A stretch of DNA of 64,000 bases from CAZTUH01 sp964616175. GTDB lineage: Bacteria > Pseudomonadota > Gammaproteobacteria > Burkholderiales > Burkholderiaceae_B. The stretch is from the NCBI GenBank assembly GCA_964616175.1, contig CAZTUH010000003.1, forward strand, positions 1-64,000, given 5' to 3'. A program made the position numbers and the translations under genes. Below the pieces are notes generated by a model, which had not been told where the DNA came from, made no database searches, and saw only the letters and a program-made list of their open reading frames with translations. This document shows positions 1 through 8,801 of this stretch, one piece after another; position 1 is the first letter of the stretch, and each line of letters begins with the position of its first letter.

Positions 1-53
1 AATGTGTGGAGCATATCCCATGTCCTATTAATGCTCTTAAGGAGGGTTTTCTT

Positions 54-425
54 GTGGTTCACACTCAACTTCCTATCAAGGCTCGTTCTAATAGAACCAA
101 TAATCAAAAATTATTAACCCATATTGTTTATTGTCTTTTTTTTCTTGGAATTGCAACTTTTGGTTTACTTATTATGTTTACCATTGCTTCTATCCTTATT
201 ATCTATATAAAACGATCTGACACATTGGGAACTATTTATTCATCCCATTTTGATTGGTTATCAAAAACCTTTTGGATCACATTGGCAACATGTCTAATTA
301 GCATTCTTTTTATACCTATTTACATAGGTTATTTAGGTTTTTTTAGTTCGATTATATGGGCTGTTTATCGCATGGTAAAAGGTTGGTTGTGTTTATTAAA
401 TGAGGATTCTCCAATTTCTTTTTGA
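54..425 (+). CDS. DUF4870 (Tic20-like) small membrane protein
   Basis: A protein of about 123 residues with a short polar N-terminus and three hydrophobic segments, roughly residues 20-50, 70-85 and 90-105. The second half resembles the DUF4870 family, including the closing pattern of an aromatic-rich helix followed by YRMVKGW and a short acidic tail. The start chosen is GTG at 54 because a strong Shine-Dalgarno sequence, AAGGAGGG at 39-46, lies 7 nt upstream. The same frame is open back to the left edge from a GTG at position 6, so a longer form cannot be excluded. The function of the family is unknown; location in the inner membrane is inferred from hydrophobicity. It lies just upstream of pyrC and could be cotranscribed with it. 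Confidence 0.7.
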   Translation: MVHTQLPIKARSNRTNNQKLLTHIVYCLFFLGIATFGLLIMFTIASILIIYIKRSDTLGTIYSSHFDWLSKTFWITLATCLISILFIPIYIGYLGFFSSIIWAVYRMVKGWLCLLNEDSPISF

Positions 426-483
426 AAGATTTTGAAATTTCCTGGCTTATTTTTGCTTTTATTATTTCCTAGGTGGTTATATT

Positions 484-1545
484 ATTAATTATCTTGAAAT
501 CACGAAGCCAGATGATTGGCATTTACATTTGCGCGATTCTGAAATGTTGCACGCAGTTCTTTCTGATTCAGTAAGGCAGTTCTCTCGCGCTGTTATTATG
601 CCAAATCTTTCGCCCCCAATCGTGACAACTGAACAAGCCATAGCATATTATAAACGGATTAGGTTTGCGCTTTCGAAAATTTTTCTGAAACCTGAAGAAA
701 AAAAATTATTTTTTCCATTAATGACATTGTATCTTACCCCTGATACCTCAGCTATGGAGATTCAAAAAGCATATCGATCGGGTAAGATTTTTGCTGTAAA
801 ACTTTATCCTTTTCAAGCAACTACAAATTCTAATAGAGGTATTTCGAATCCAATAGAGCAATGTGGTTCAGTATTAGAAGCACTCCAAAAATTTGGAATG
901 CCTCTGTTAATTCATGGGGAAGTTTCTGATCCTAAAATAGATATATTTGATAGAGAAAAAGTTTTTATTGATAGAATCATGATTCCATTAAGGAAAGCTT
1001 ACCCAAATTTAAAAATTGTTATGGAACATATTTCTACAAAGGATGCAGTAGATTATATATGTGAAGAAAGTTTTCCTATTGCTGCAACTATAACTCCCCA
1101 ACATCTACTTTATAACAGAAATTTAATTTTTCAGAATGGTTTGCAACCTCATTTTTATTGCTTGCCCATCTTAAAAAGAGAAAAGCATCGAAAGGCTTTG
1201 CTTGAGATAGCAACAAGCAGGCACCCAAGATTCTTTCTTGGTACTGATAGTGCTCCGCATATTCAACAAGAAAAAGAAAAGAGTTGTGGATGTGCAGGGT
1301 GTTACACAGCTTTCCATGCCATGGAATTATATGCAACGGCTTTTGAAGAAGTGGGTAGATTAGATTGCCTTGAAGCTTTTTCAAGTTTCAATGGCCCGGA
1401 TTTTTATGGTCTACCAAGAAATTTAGATAAAATATGCTTGTCTAAAGAATTGCATAAAATTCCTGAAAAGCTCGATTTTAAAAATTTTTCCTTGATTCCC
1501 TTAGCTGCTGGTAAAGTTCTTAACTGGAAATTTAAGAAAAAATAA
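484..1545 (+). CDS. pyrC: Dihydroorotase (apparent ATT start)
   Basis: PyrC closes carbamoyl-aspartate to dihydroorotate, the third step of pyrimidine synthesis, in the cytosol. The protein is the class II, E. coli-type enzyme. Visible metal and active-site residues are H13 and H15 in DDWHLHLRD, the carboxylated lysine K106 in AVKLYP, H144, H182 and D255 in GTDSAPH. The frame has no ATG, GTG or TTG upstream of the first two metal ligands: the only TTG, at 529, would remove both histidines. The most likely start is ATT at 484, 7 nt after AGGTGG at 471-476, giving 353 residues, close to the family's usual size of about 345. ATT at 481 or CTG at 442 are alternatives. A recent loss of a normal start codon, or a sequencing error, are other possibilities. 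Confidence 0.88.
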   Translation: MNYLEITKPDDWHLHLRDSEMLHAVLSDSVRQFSRAVIMPNLSPPIVTTEQAIAYYKRIRFALSKIFLKPEEKKLFFPLMTLYLTPDTSAMEIQKAYRSGKIFAVKLYPFQATTNSNRGISNPIEQCGSVLEALQKFGMPLLIHGEVSDPKIDIFDREKVFIDRIMIPLRKAYPNLKIVMEHISTKDAVDYICEESFPIAATITPQHLLYNRNLIFQNGLQPHFYCLPILKREKHRKALLEIATSRHPRFFLGTDSAPHIQQEKEKSCGCAGCYTAFHAMELYATAFEEVGRLDCLEAFSSFNGPDFYGLPRNLDKICLSKELHKIPEKLDFKNFSLIPLAAGKVLNWKFKKK

Positions 1546-1624
1546 AGGGGAAGGATTTTTCTAATTTGGATTTGGAATCTAGAAAGAATAGTAGAACTAG
1601 CTTTTCTATATTTTATTATTAGAT

Positions 1625-1630
1625 TAGAAT
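1625..1630 (+). promoter_or_regulatory. Possible -10 element of rnpB
   Basis: TAGAAT, one mismatch from TATAAT, ends 6 nt before the 5' end of the RNase P RNA P1 stem. No good -35 box is visible about 17 nt upstream, so this is a weak call that rests mainly on its position. Confidence 0.35.
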
Positions 1631-1636
1631 GCCAAA

Positions 1637-1996
1637 TGCAGAATAGGCTGGGTGATCGCGATGAAAAAAATTTTATCGAGGAAGGTCCGGACTCCATAGG
1701 GCATGGTAGCGGCTAACTGCCGTCCAATTCTTTTAATATAAGATTGAGAAATAGGGCCACAGAGACGAGCTTGCTTAGAAGATTTTTCTGACAGTAGCAA
1801 GGGTGAAACGCGGTAACCTTTACCAGGAGCAACATCAAGTAAGCATGCGCATTGATTGTAAGATCTGAGAGGGTGACCCGCTCAAGCATGCGGGTGGATG
1901 GCTACAACAAATCCGAAATGATTTGTGAAGATGAATGATCATCTATCTGGAAAATTTTTCTGGTATACAAAATCCGGCCTATAGGCCTATTCTGCA
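1637..1996 (+). ncRNA. rnpB: RNase P RNA, bacterial class A
   Basis: Catalytic RNA of ribonuclease P, which trims tRNA 5' leaders. The ends form a perfect 12-bp P1 helix: TGCAGAATAGGC at 1637-1648 pairs with GCCTATTCTGCA at 1985-1996. The conserved core is recognisable: GAGGAAGGTCCGGACTCC near 1678-1695, an ACAGAGACGAGC-like stretch near 1758, GGGTGAAACGCGGTAACC near 1800, and AGATGAATGATCATC near 1929. The length of about 360 nt fits class A RNAs. In Bordetella-like genomes this gene lies just before mraZ-rsmH; here mraZ is absent and rsmH follows directly. Confidence 0.95.
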
Positions 1997-2016
1997 ATGT
2001 CCTCTAAGTTAATTGT

Positions 2017-2036
2017 AAAACTAGTTTTCTTTTTTT
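2017..2036 (+). terminator. Possible rnpB terminator
   Basis: AAAACTAGTTTT at 2017-2028 is a perfect palindrome and is followed by a run of seven T after one C. The stem is AT-rich and has almost no loop, so termination strength is uncertain. The position, just after the RNase P RNA, fits. Confidence 0.4.
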
Positions 2037-2095
2037 AAAGAACTAATCAAGTTTTAAAAGAGGAAACTGCACTTAGTTTCAAGGGGATCTGTTGA

Positions 2096-3169
2096 GTGCA
2101 AAGTATTTCAAAAATTGATAATACACTTAGTCATCAACCTGCTTTATTGAAAGCTACAACACATGGTTTGTTAGATGATAAATTCTTTGAAAAAAGATTA
2201 AGAAAATCCAATCAAATTATTGCAGATAGGAAATTTATTTCATTAACTTCTGGAATTTTTGTTGATGGTACTTTTGGGAGAGGTGGCCACAGCAAAGAAT
2301 TATTGAAATATTTAGGAAATAAATCCAGGCTTTTCGTCTTTGACAAAGACCCAGAAGCAATCCTTTCAGCAAATTTTTTATCTCAAAAAGATAATCGAGT
2401 TACTGCAATACATTCAAATTTTTCTTCAATGCAAGAAGCATTGGCGCTTTATAATGTTAGAAGTGTAGATGGTATTATTCTCGATCTTGGGATTTCTTCT
2501 CCTCAAGTTGAAGATCAAGATCGAGGTTTTTCTTTTATGCGAGATGGTCCACTGGATATGAGAATGGATATAACTTCTGGTATTACAGTAGGAGAATGGC
2601 TTGCAAATGCGAATGTTGAGGAAATAAGAAGGGTTCTACGAGAATATGGAGAGGAACGGTTCTCTTTTCAAATTGCTAAAGAAATAGTTGCTTATCGTAA
2701 GGTAAAACCATTTCAAAAAACATTTGAATTAGCTAAATGTGTTTCTAAAGTTGTTAAAACTCGCAAGAAGAATAAGCATCCAGCAACACGAACCTTTCAA
2801 GCTTTTAGGATTTACATAAATAATGAACTTAAAGAATTGGAATCTGTTTTGCCTATAGCCTTGAAATTATTGAAACCAGGAGGAAGATTAGCAACAATTA
2901 GCTTCCATTCACTTGAAGATAGAATAATAAAAAGATACATCTCTGCAATGGCTAATCCTAGAAATTTTTTTTCCAGAAGGTTGACCTTTCGCGAGGATGA
3001 ATTCCCAAAGCCTTTTTTATATCTATTAGGTAGAATATTTGCAAGCAAGGAAGATATTTTTAGAAATCCAAGGGAACGTTCTGCGATTTTGCGAATTGCT
3101 CAACGTTCTTCTAATAAATTCTTTGAAATCCAGGAATATTTTGATAATACTTCTAATCTTGGAAAGTAG
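2096..3169 (+). CDS. rsmH: 16S rRNA (cytosine1402-N4)-methyltransferase
   Basis: RsmH (MraW) methylates N4 of C1402 in 16S rRNA using S-adenosylmethionine. The SAM-binding loop FVDGTFGRGGH is near residues 55-65. The family blocks DLGISSPQ, RGFSFMRDGPLDMRMD, HPATRTFQAFRIYIN and SFHSLEDR are all present. An extra segment of about 25 residues between the initial HQPALL motif and the SAM loop matches what I recall of the Bordetella protein and is absent from E. coli. The start is GTG at 2096, preceded by AAGGGGA at 2081-2087; a 6-bp hairpin (2063-2068 with 2075-2080) ends just before it. It is first in the dcw cluster. ftsL and ftsI, which normally follow, are missing, so murE begins only 15 nt after the stop. 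Confidence 0.96.
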   Translation: MQSISKIDNTLSHQPALLKATTHGLLDDKFFEKRLRKSNQIIADRKFISLTSGIFVDGTFGRGGHSKELLKYLGNKSRLFVFDKDPEAILSANFLSQKDNRVTAIHSNFSSMQEALALYNVRSVDGIILDLGISSPQVEDQDRGFSFMRDGPLDMRMDITSGITVGEWLANANVEEIRRVLREYGEERFSFQIAKEIVAYRKVKPFQKTFELAKCVSKVVKTRKKNKHPATRTFQAFRIYINNELKELESVLPIALKLLKPGGRLATISFHSLEDRIIKRYISAMANPRNFFSRRLTFREDEFPKPFLYLLGRIFASKEDIFRNPRERSAILRIAQRSSNKFFEIQEYFDNTSNLGK

Positions 3170-3184
3170 ATTTTAATAAGATAT

Positions 3185-6079
3185 ATGGATAAAAGAATAA
3201 AAGGCAGGAATTCTAATCTTGCAGACTCTGTTTATCAATGGTTGTGTCGCTATGCTAATCCTAATGCTAATTTGTGTTTAGATTCACGAGATATTAGAAA
3301 TGGAGACATTTTTGTTGCTTGTTATGGAAAAAAATACAATGGATCTTCTTTTATAAGAACAGCATGTCTTTATAAAGGAGCTTCGGCAGTACTTGTTGAA
3401 ACAACAGATGCTTCTGTAGAAACTTATACTGATACAATCCAAGAAAAATTTCCAATTCTCAGAGTAAAAAACCTAAGTTCTATTTTAGGATATTTAGCAA
3501 ATCGTTGGTATGATTATCCATCATTAAAATTGACTGTTATAGCAGTTACTGGTACTAATGGGAAGACTTCTTGTGTCCAATGGATTGGAAAATCTTTGAC
3601 AGATAGTGGAAAACCATGTGGTACTATCGGAACATTTGGTGCATTCTTTCCAAGTGGTATAAGAATTTCATTAAATAAGCACAACTTAACAACCCCAGAT
3701 GTTTTATCTATGCATCGTATTATTGCTTCTATGCATAAAAAAAATGTCCAATATGTAGCAATTGAAGCATCTTCAATTGGAATTGAACAAGGACGTCTAG
3801 ATGGGGTTGATATAAAAATTGCTTGTTTTACGAATCTAACCCATGATCACTTAGACTATCATAAGACCATGTTTGCTTATGAGAACAGTAAGTTTCATTT
3901 ATTTTTTCGGCCTGAACTTGAGAAGGTTATTATAAATTTAGATGATCCATCAGGTTTTCGTCTATTAAAAAACAGACTAATTAACAGAAATCGCAAGATA
4001 AAAGTAATACCATATAGCAAATGCAAAAGACTTAGCAGCAGAAAAAAAAGAGGGTTATTTGCAACAAATATATCCCTTGATGAAAATGGACAAAGTTTTA
4101 CTTTGGTTAATTTTCATGGAAAAATTCAGATTTTCACAGTGCTGATGGGATTACATAATATTTCTAATCTACTCCTAGTAGCAGGTGTTTTACAAGAATT
4201 AGGGATATCCTTAAACGCAATTAAGAATAGGTTATCTTCTGTAAAACCTGTTTCAGGAAGATTAGAATTTGTCGAAATTGGGACTACTGAAACAATTAAT
4301 CTTAGAAAAAGAAGATTTCCACTTGTAGTAATAGATTACGCACATACTCCAGATGCTTTAAAAAATGTTCTAAAAACTTTAAAAATCATATCTAATCAAA
4401 GGAAAGGTCAACTGCATTGTCTATTTGGAGCAGGGGGAGAAAGAGATAAGAAAAAACGACCAATGATGGGTAAGATTGTCTCCAATCTTGCCGATAGTAT
4501 GTTTGTGACAAATGACAATCCAAGATCGGAGAATCCTGAAACCATTGCAAGAGAGATCCTTTCGAATGTTAAGGTAGACGTGAAAATTAGGATCAAATTT
4601 GATCGTGCTTTGGCAATTATGGAATCTATTTGGGAAAGTGCTTCTAATGATGTAGTCTTATTGGCTGGAAGAGGAAATGAAATTTATCAAGAAATTCATG
4701 GTCAAAAACTATTTTTAGAAGATAAGCAATGGGCAAAATTAGCTCTTTTCTTACCCATGGTAAGTGGAATTTCCTCGGATAGCAGGAAAATATGTAAAGG
4801 AGAATTATTCATTGCATTATCTGGACCTAGATTTGATGGACATGATTTTTTAAAGAATGCAGAAGCATCAGGAGCTTGTGCAGCTGTGGTTGAACGTTTT
4901 TCAAAAGAATTAGTGATTCCTCAATTTGTTTTGGGAAATACAAGAAATGCTTTAATGAAAATTGCTTCCGGATGGCGTCAGCGATTTTTTCTTCCTATTA
5001 TTGCAATTGCTGGAAGCAATGGAAAAACTACTACAAAAGAAATGATATCTACAATTTGTCAGAATTTTTATGGAAAAAAAAATTGCCTTGCATCCGTTGG
5101 CAATTTCAATAATGAGATTGGAGTGTCACTTTCATTATTGAAATTGCGCAGAAATCATCAAATAGCTATTTTTGAGTTAGGAATGAATCATCCAAGTGAG
5201 ATTTCCACTTTGGCGGAAATGGTAAAACCTACCATATCGGTAATAACTAATGCTCAGCGTGAGCACCTTGCACATATCAAATGTGCAAGAACATCTGCTA
5301 TTGAAAATGGAAGAGTTATAGATTTTTTGCCCAAGAAAGGTATTGCTATTTATCCCGGAGATGACAATTATTCCAACATTTGGAATCTTCAATGCAAAAG
5401 CCAAAAAATTAAAAACTTATGTTTTGGATTTTCCAATGAGTTAGATGTATATGCAAAATCAGTAGTTATTGAACCATATAAAACACAATGTAAGATTACA
5501 GCTCCTACAGTCTTTGAGAAAGAATTTCATTTGCCATTGCTTGGATTGCACAATTTAAAAAACTCCCTAGCTGCTATTGCTGCTGGATTAGCTATTGGAA
5601 TAGAAGCGATTGATTCAATAAAAATTCTATCCAGTTTTCGTGGAGTGCCAGGAAGAGTAGAACCTAAAAAATTAGGAATTCATCATGCCCTTTTAATCGA
5701 TGATACTTATAATGCAAATCCCGATTCTGTATTAGCTGCAATAGATGTTTTATCTGCACAACCTCATCCACAAATCTTAGTGCTAGGAGATCTTGCTGAA
5801 TTAGGGGATTCTGTTTTTTCTCTTTATAAGGAGATAGGTTCTTATGCACTTTCTTCGGGGATTGATACGCTTGTTACACTGGGGAAAAACAGTTATGTTG
5901 CTGCTCTTAAATTTGGTAAGTCTAGTTATGTATGTTTTTCAAATGAGCAAGTAATGAAAGTTTTAAAATCAATAAAAGCCTCAAGCTTTTTAATAAAAGG
6001 ATCTCGAAATATGAAAATGGAAACAATAGTTCATGAGCTTTTAAATGAATACCAAATGAACAAATCAAATAATATTTAA
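3185..6079 (+). CDS. murE-murF: Fused MurE-MurF ligase (bifunctional)
   Basis: One 964-residue protein carries two consecutive cytosolic murein ligases. The first half (to about residue 510) is MurE, which adds meso-diaminopimelate to UDP-MurNAc-L-Ala-D-Glu: the P-loop TGTNGKTS is near residue 122, and DNPRSENP is the motif selective for meso-DAP. The second half (from about 520) is MurF, which adds D-Ala-D-Ala: the P-loop AGSNGKTTTKE is near residue 608, followed by ELGMNHPSEI and DDTYNANPDS. Both halves are full length and keep their ATP loops, so both activities are expected. To my knowledge the fusion is also found in Bordetella and relatives and so marks the lineage. The gene sits between rsmH and mraY. 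Confidence 0.96.
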   Translation: MDKRIKGRNSNLADSVYQWLCRYANPNANLCLDSRDIRNGDIFVACYGKKYNGSSFIRTACLYKGASAVLVETTDASVETYTDTIQEKFPILRVKNLSSILGYLANRWYDYPSLKLTVIAVTGTNGKTSCVQWIGKSLTDSGKPCGTIGTFGAFFPSGIRISLNKHNLTTPDVLSMHRIIASMHKKNVQYVAIEASSIGIEQGRLDGVDIKIACFTNLTHDHLDYHKTMFAYENSKFHLFFRPELEKVIINLDDPSGFRLLKNRLINRNRKIKVIPYSKCKRLSSRKKRGLFATNISLDENGQSFTLVNFHGKIQIFTVLMGLHNISNLLLVAGVLQELGISLNAIKNRLSSVKPVSGRLEFVEIGTTETINLRKRRFPLVVIDYAHTPDALKNVLKTLKIISNQRKGQLHCLFGAGGERDKKKRPMMGKIVSNLADSMFVTNDNPRSENPETIAREILSNVKVDVKIRIKFDRALAIMESIWESASNDVVLLAGRGNEIYQEIHGQKLFLEDKQWAKLALFLPMVSGISSDSRKICKGELFIALSGPRFDGHDFLKNAEASGACAAVVERFSKELVIPQFVLGNTRNALMKIASGWRQRFFLPIIAIAGSNGKTTTKEMISTICQNFYGKKNCLASVGNFNNEIGVSLSLLKLRRNHQIAIFELGMNHPSEISTLAEMVKPTISVITNAQREHLAHIKCARTSAIENGRVIDFLPKKGIAIYPGDDNYSNIWNLQCKSQKIKNLCFGFSNELDVYAKSVVIEPYKTQCKITAPTVFEKEFHLPLLGLHNLKNSLAAIAAGLAIGIEAIDSIKILSSFRGVPGRVEPKKLGIHHALLIDDTYNANPDSVLAAIDVLSAQPHPQILVLGDLAELGDSVFSLYKEIGSYALSSGIDTLVTLGKNSYVAALKFGKSSYVCFSNEQVMKVLKSIKASSFLIKGSRNMKMETIVHELLNEYQMNKSNNI

Positions 6080-6115
6080 AGTGATTATCTATTTTTAATA
6101 AAGATTTTTTTAAAT

Positions 6116-7237
6116 ATGATTTCAGATCTTTCTCTGAGGGCTTTTTTAGCCTTCTTGACAAGCTTTTCAATTTGTCTTACATGTGGATCCAAAACTATTC
6201 AAATCTTGGAAAGAAAAAAAATCTTGCAATTTGTTAGGTCTTTTGGCCCAAAATCACATTTGATAAAATATCAAACACCAACCATGGGAGGAATTTTAAT
6301 TCTTATAGCAACAATTGTTGGAACTTTGTTGTGGATAGATCTTGAAAATCAATTTATATGGATTGTGATTTTTGGAATTTTTTGTTTTGGTTGTATAGGT
6401 TTCTTAGATGATTATCTCAAGATAGTTCATTCGAATTCAAATGGATTATCGGCAAAATGCAAATTTTTATTGCAAACTTTTGTTGCCATAGTTCTTGCAG
6501 TTTGCCTTGTAATTTTTGCTTCCAATAATGGTAAAAACGAATTTTCTTCCTTTTTTCATTTCTGGAAGACTAATGATATAGTTAGAAACTACTTGGTAGG
6601 TCAAAATCCCTTAAGTGTCCCATTTTTTAAATCACTTGACTGGTCCCTTAAAGGCATTAATGCCATCTTTCTTGCTTGGCTTGCTATAATGGGCTCAAGC
6701 AATTCAGTCAATCTTACAGATGGTTTAGATGGTTTAGTGGTTGTTCCAGTAGCTTTGATAGCATTAGGCTTAGGGATTTTCCTATATATAACAGGGGATT
6801 TAGAATATTCAAAATATTTTTCAATACATTTTGTTTCTGGCGCATCGGAATTAATCATCTTATGTGCATCGATTGCAGGATCATGTTTATCTTTTCTATG
6901 GTTTAATGCCTATCCAGCTAAGGTTTTTATGGGAGATGTAGGTTCTCTTTCATTAGGTGCTGCATTAGGTATGCTATCTGTTATCCTACGCCAGGAGATT
7001 TTATTTTTCATAATGAGTGGACTATTTGTAATTGAAGCATTTTCAGTAATCATTCAGGTTTTTTGGTTTAAGTATACAAAATATAGAAGTGGTTTAGGAT
7101 CAAGAATATTTCGAATGGCCCCATTGCATCACCATCTAGAATTGAATAATTGGAAAGAAAATCATGTTGTTATCAGATTTTGGATAATCAGCTTAATATT
7201 TGTTCTGATAGGTCTTGCTTCTTTAGAATTTAGATGA
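6116..7237 (+). CDS. mraY: Phospho-MurNAc-pentapeptide transferase
   Basis: MraY moves phospho-MurNAc-pentapeptide from UDP onto undecaprenyl phosphate, making lipid I at the inner membrane. The 373-residue protein has about ten hydrophobic helices. Active-site signatures are present: PTMGG near residue 57, FLDDYLK (the DDxxK motif) near 98, NLTDGLDGL near 200, NAYPAKVFMGDVGS near 263, and the basic loop MAPLHHHLE near 338. The stop overlaps the murD start by 4 nt, indicating translational coupling. The length is slightly above E. coli's 360. Confidence 0.96.
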   Translation: MISDLSLRAFLAFLTSFSICLTCGSKTIQILERKKILQFVRSFGPKSHLIKYQTPTMGGILILIATIVGTLLWIDLENQFIWIVIFGIFCFGCIGFLDDYLKIVHSNSNGLSAKCKFLLQTFVAIVLAVCLVIFASNNGKNEFSSFFHFWKTNDIVRNYLVGQNPLSVPFFKSLDWSLKGINAIFLAWLAIMGSSNSVNLTDGLDGLVVVPVALIALGLGIFLYITGDLEYSKYFSIHFVSGASELIILCASIAGSCLSFLWFNAYPAKVFMGDVGSLSLGAALGMLSVILRQEILFFIMSGLFVIEAFSVIIQVFWFKYTKYRSGLGSRIFRMAPLHHHLELNNWKENHVVIRFWIISLIFVLIGLASLEFR

Positions 7238-8727
7238 ATTTTATCCATCATTTTTTTTTATCCAAGGTCCGAGTAATTTTGGTTCTTGGATTTGGTGAAA
7301 CCGGTACTGCTGTTGCAATTTGGGCAGCTAAGAATGGGTTCCCTGTGCGCATTGCAGATACTCGTGATTTTCCCAAGGGTTTGGAGAAATTTTCATTGCA
7401 TAATTTTGATAATGCAAAAATTGAGTATTGTTTGGGAAAAAAAAAATTCAATGAAAAACTGTTGAATGGAATATCCCAGCTTGTAATTAGCCCATCTTTT
7501 TCTCCGATAAGAAATCCCATCAAAAAACTAATCAGGAAAGCAAACTCATTAGGAATAGAAATCGTTAATGAAATTGAAATTTTTTCAAGAATTCTTTATA
7601 AATTAAAAAGTGAACGAGGTTATTCGCCAAATATTTTAGCCATAACTGGTACAAATGGAAAAACAACAGTAACTACCCTGACAGGTCGCTTGGTAAAAAC
7701 ATTGGGATTAAGTGTAAAAATTGCTGGGAATATAGGTCCTTCAGCATTATCTGCTTTGCTAGAATCTTTAGATGCTAACAAATTGCCAGAAGTTTGGGTT
7801 TTAGAACTTTCCAGTTTTCAATTGTGGCTACCAATTTCGTTGATACCAGATGCGGCTGTCTTGCTAAATGTAACGCAAGATCATCTTGATTGGCATGGAA
7901 ACATGAAATCCTATAGGTCTTGCAAAATGCGATTATTGGAATCAGCAAAGACAATAATAGTCAATCGAAACGACCATATGTTATTTGAAAAAATAGAAAG
8001 ACAATTTGATAAAAGAAAAATTAAAAGTTTTGGTGTGGATGCTCCAGAAGAACTAGGAGATATTGGATTGGAGAAATTTCATGATGGAATTCTTTGGTTG
8101 ACATCTTGTGATTTAAGAAAAAAACATTGCAATATTGCAGGTTCGATAACAAAGGAAAAGAAACGCTTGTTTCCAATTCGGAAACTTAAGCTTAAGGGAA
8201 TGCATAATGTTTTGAACGTCATGGCTGCTTTTCAGTTAATTGGGGCCATTAAACCAATTTATAATAACTCATTATTTAATACTGCAATACAATATGCTGG
8301 TGAGATACATCGATTAACTTTTGTTTGTACAAAATCTGGAATAGATTACATTGATGATAGCAAAAGTACAAATGTTGGATCTACAGTTGCTGCATTGGAA
8401 AGCATGGAAAAAAAATCAGTTCTGATCTTGGGTGGGATTAGCAAGAATCAAGATTTTTCTCCTCTGGTTCTTCTAGCAAAAAATAAAGTAAAGGCAATTA
8501 TACTCATTGGGCGTGATGCCTCATTAATAAGTTCTACTACAATAAAGTCTCAAATCCCACATTTTGAAGTATCTAATTTGTCTGAAGCAATTAAAAAATC
8601 TGCTGCTTTAGCTAGTGCAGGAGATGTAGTTCTTTTTTCTCCAGGATGCTCAAGTACAGATATGTTTCAAAATTACTTACATCGAGGGCAGGATTTTGTT
8701 CGCAATGTTTTAAATTTGGAAGAGTAA
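7234..8727 (+). CDS. murD: UDP-MurNAc-L-alanine:D-glutamate ligase
   Basis: MurD adds D-glutamate to UDP-MurNAc-L-alanine in the cytosol, using ATP. The 497-residue protein shows an N-terminal Rossmann domain (VLGFGETGTAVAIWAA), the ATP loop ITGTNGKTTVTTLTG near residue 137, ELSSFQL, and NVTQDHLDWH. The C-terminal domain contains IDDSKSTNVGSTVAALES. It is longer than E. coli MurD (438), which is normal in betaproteobacteria. It overlaps mraY by 4 nt. ftsW, the usual next gene, is absent, and the following gap to murG contains a hairpin. Confidence 0.95.
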   Translation: MNFIHHFFLSKVRVILVLGFGETGTAVAIWAAKNGFPVRIADTRDFPKGLEKFSLHNFDNAKIEYCLGKKKFNEKLLNGISQLVISPSFSPIRNPIKKLIRKANSLGIEIVNEIEIFSRILYKLKSERGYSPNILAITGTNGKTTVTTLTGRLVKTLGLSVKIAGNIGPSALSALLESLDANKLPEVWVLELSSFQLWLPISLIPDAAVLLNVTQDHLDWHGNMKSYRSCKMRLLESAKTIIVNRNDHMLFEKIERQFDKRKIKSFGVDAPEELGDIGLEKFHDGILWLTSCDLRKKHCNIAGSITKEKKRLFPIRKLKLKGMHNVLNVMAAFQLIGAIKPIYNNSLFNTAIQYAGEIHRLTFVCTKSGIDYIDDSKSTNVGSTVAALESMEKKSVLILGGISKNQDFSPLVLLAKNKVKAIILIGRDASLISSTTIKSQIPHFEVSNLSEAIKKSAALASAGDVVLFSPGCSSTDMFQNYLHRGQDFVRNVLNLEE

Positions 8728-8762
8728 ATAACTATTCACTCTTCTTAAAAGTTTATTTTTTT
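8719..8762 (+). terminator. Hairpin at the murD-murG junction
   Basis: GAAGAGT at 8719-8725 pairs with ACTCTTC at 8738-8744 (7 bp, 12-nt loop), and a T-rich tract with seven consecutive T follows at about 8755-8761. The stem uses the last codons of murD. It could be a partial terminator or attenuator, at exactly the place where ftsW has been lost. Confidence 0.35.
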
Positions 8763-8801
8763 AGAGAATAAATAAGATTATTAGTGATAGAGAAAGCAGG
8801 T

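Noticed and set aside
1404..1697. Minus-strand open frame of 97 codons overlapping pyrC and rnpB
   Set aside because: It runs antisense to two well-supported genes, has no ribosome site and no recognisable domain.
3061..3184. Possible remnants of ftsL or ftsI between rsmH and murE
   Set aside because: Only 15 nt separate the two genes and no frame resembles either protein.
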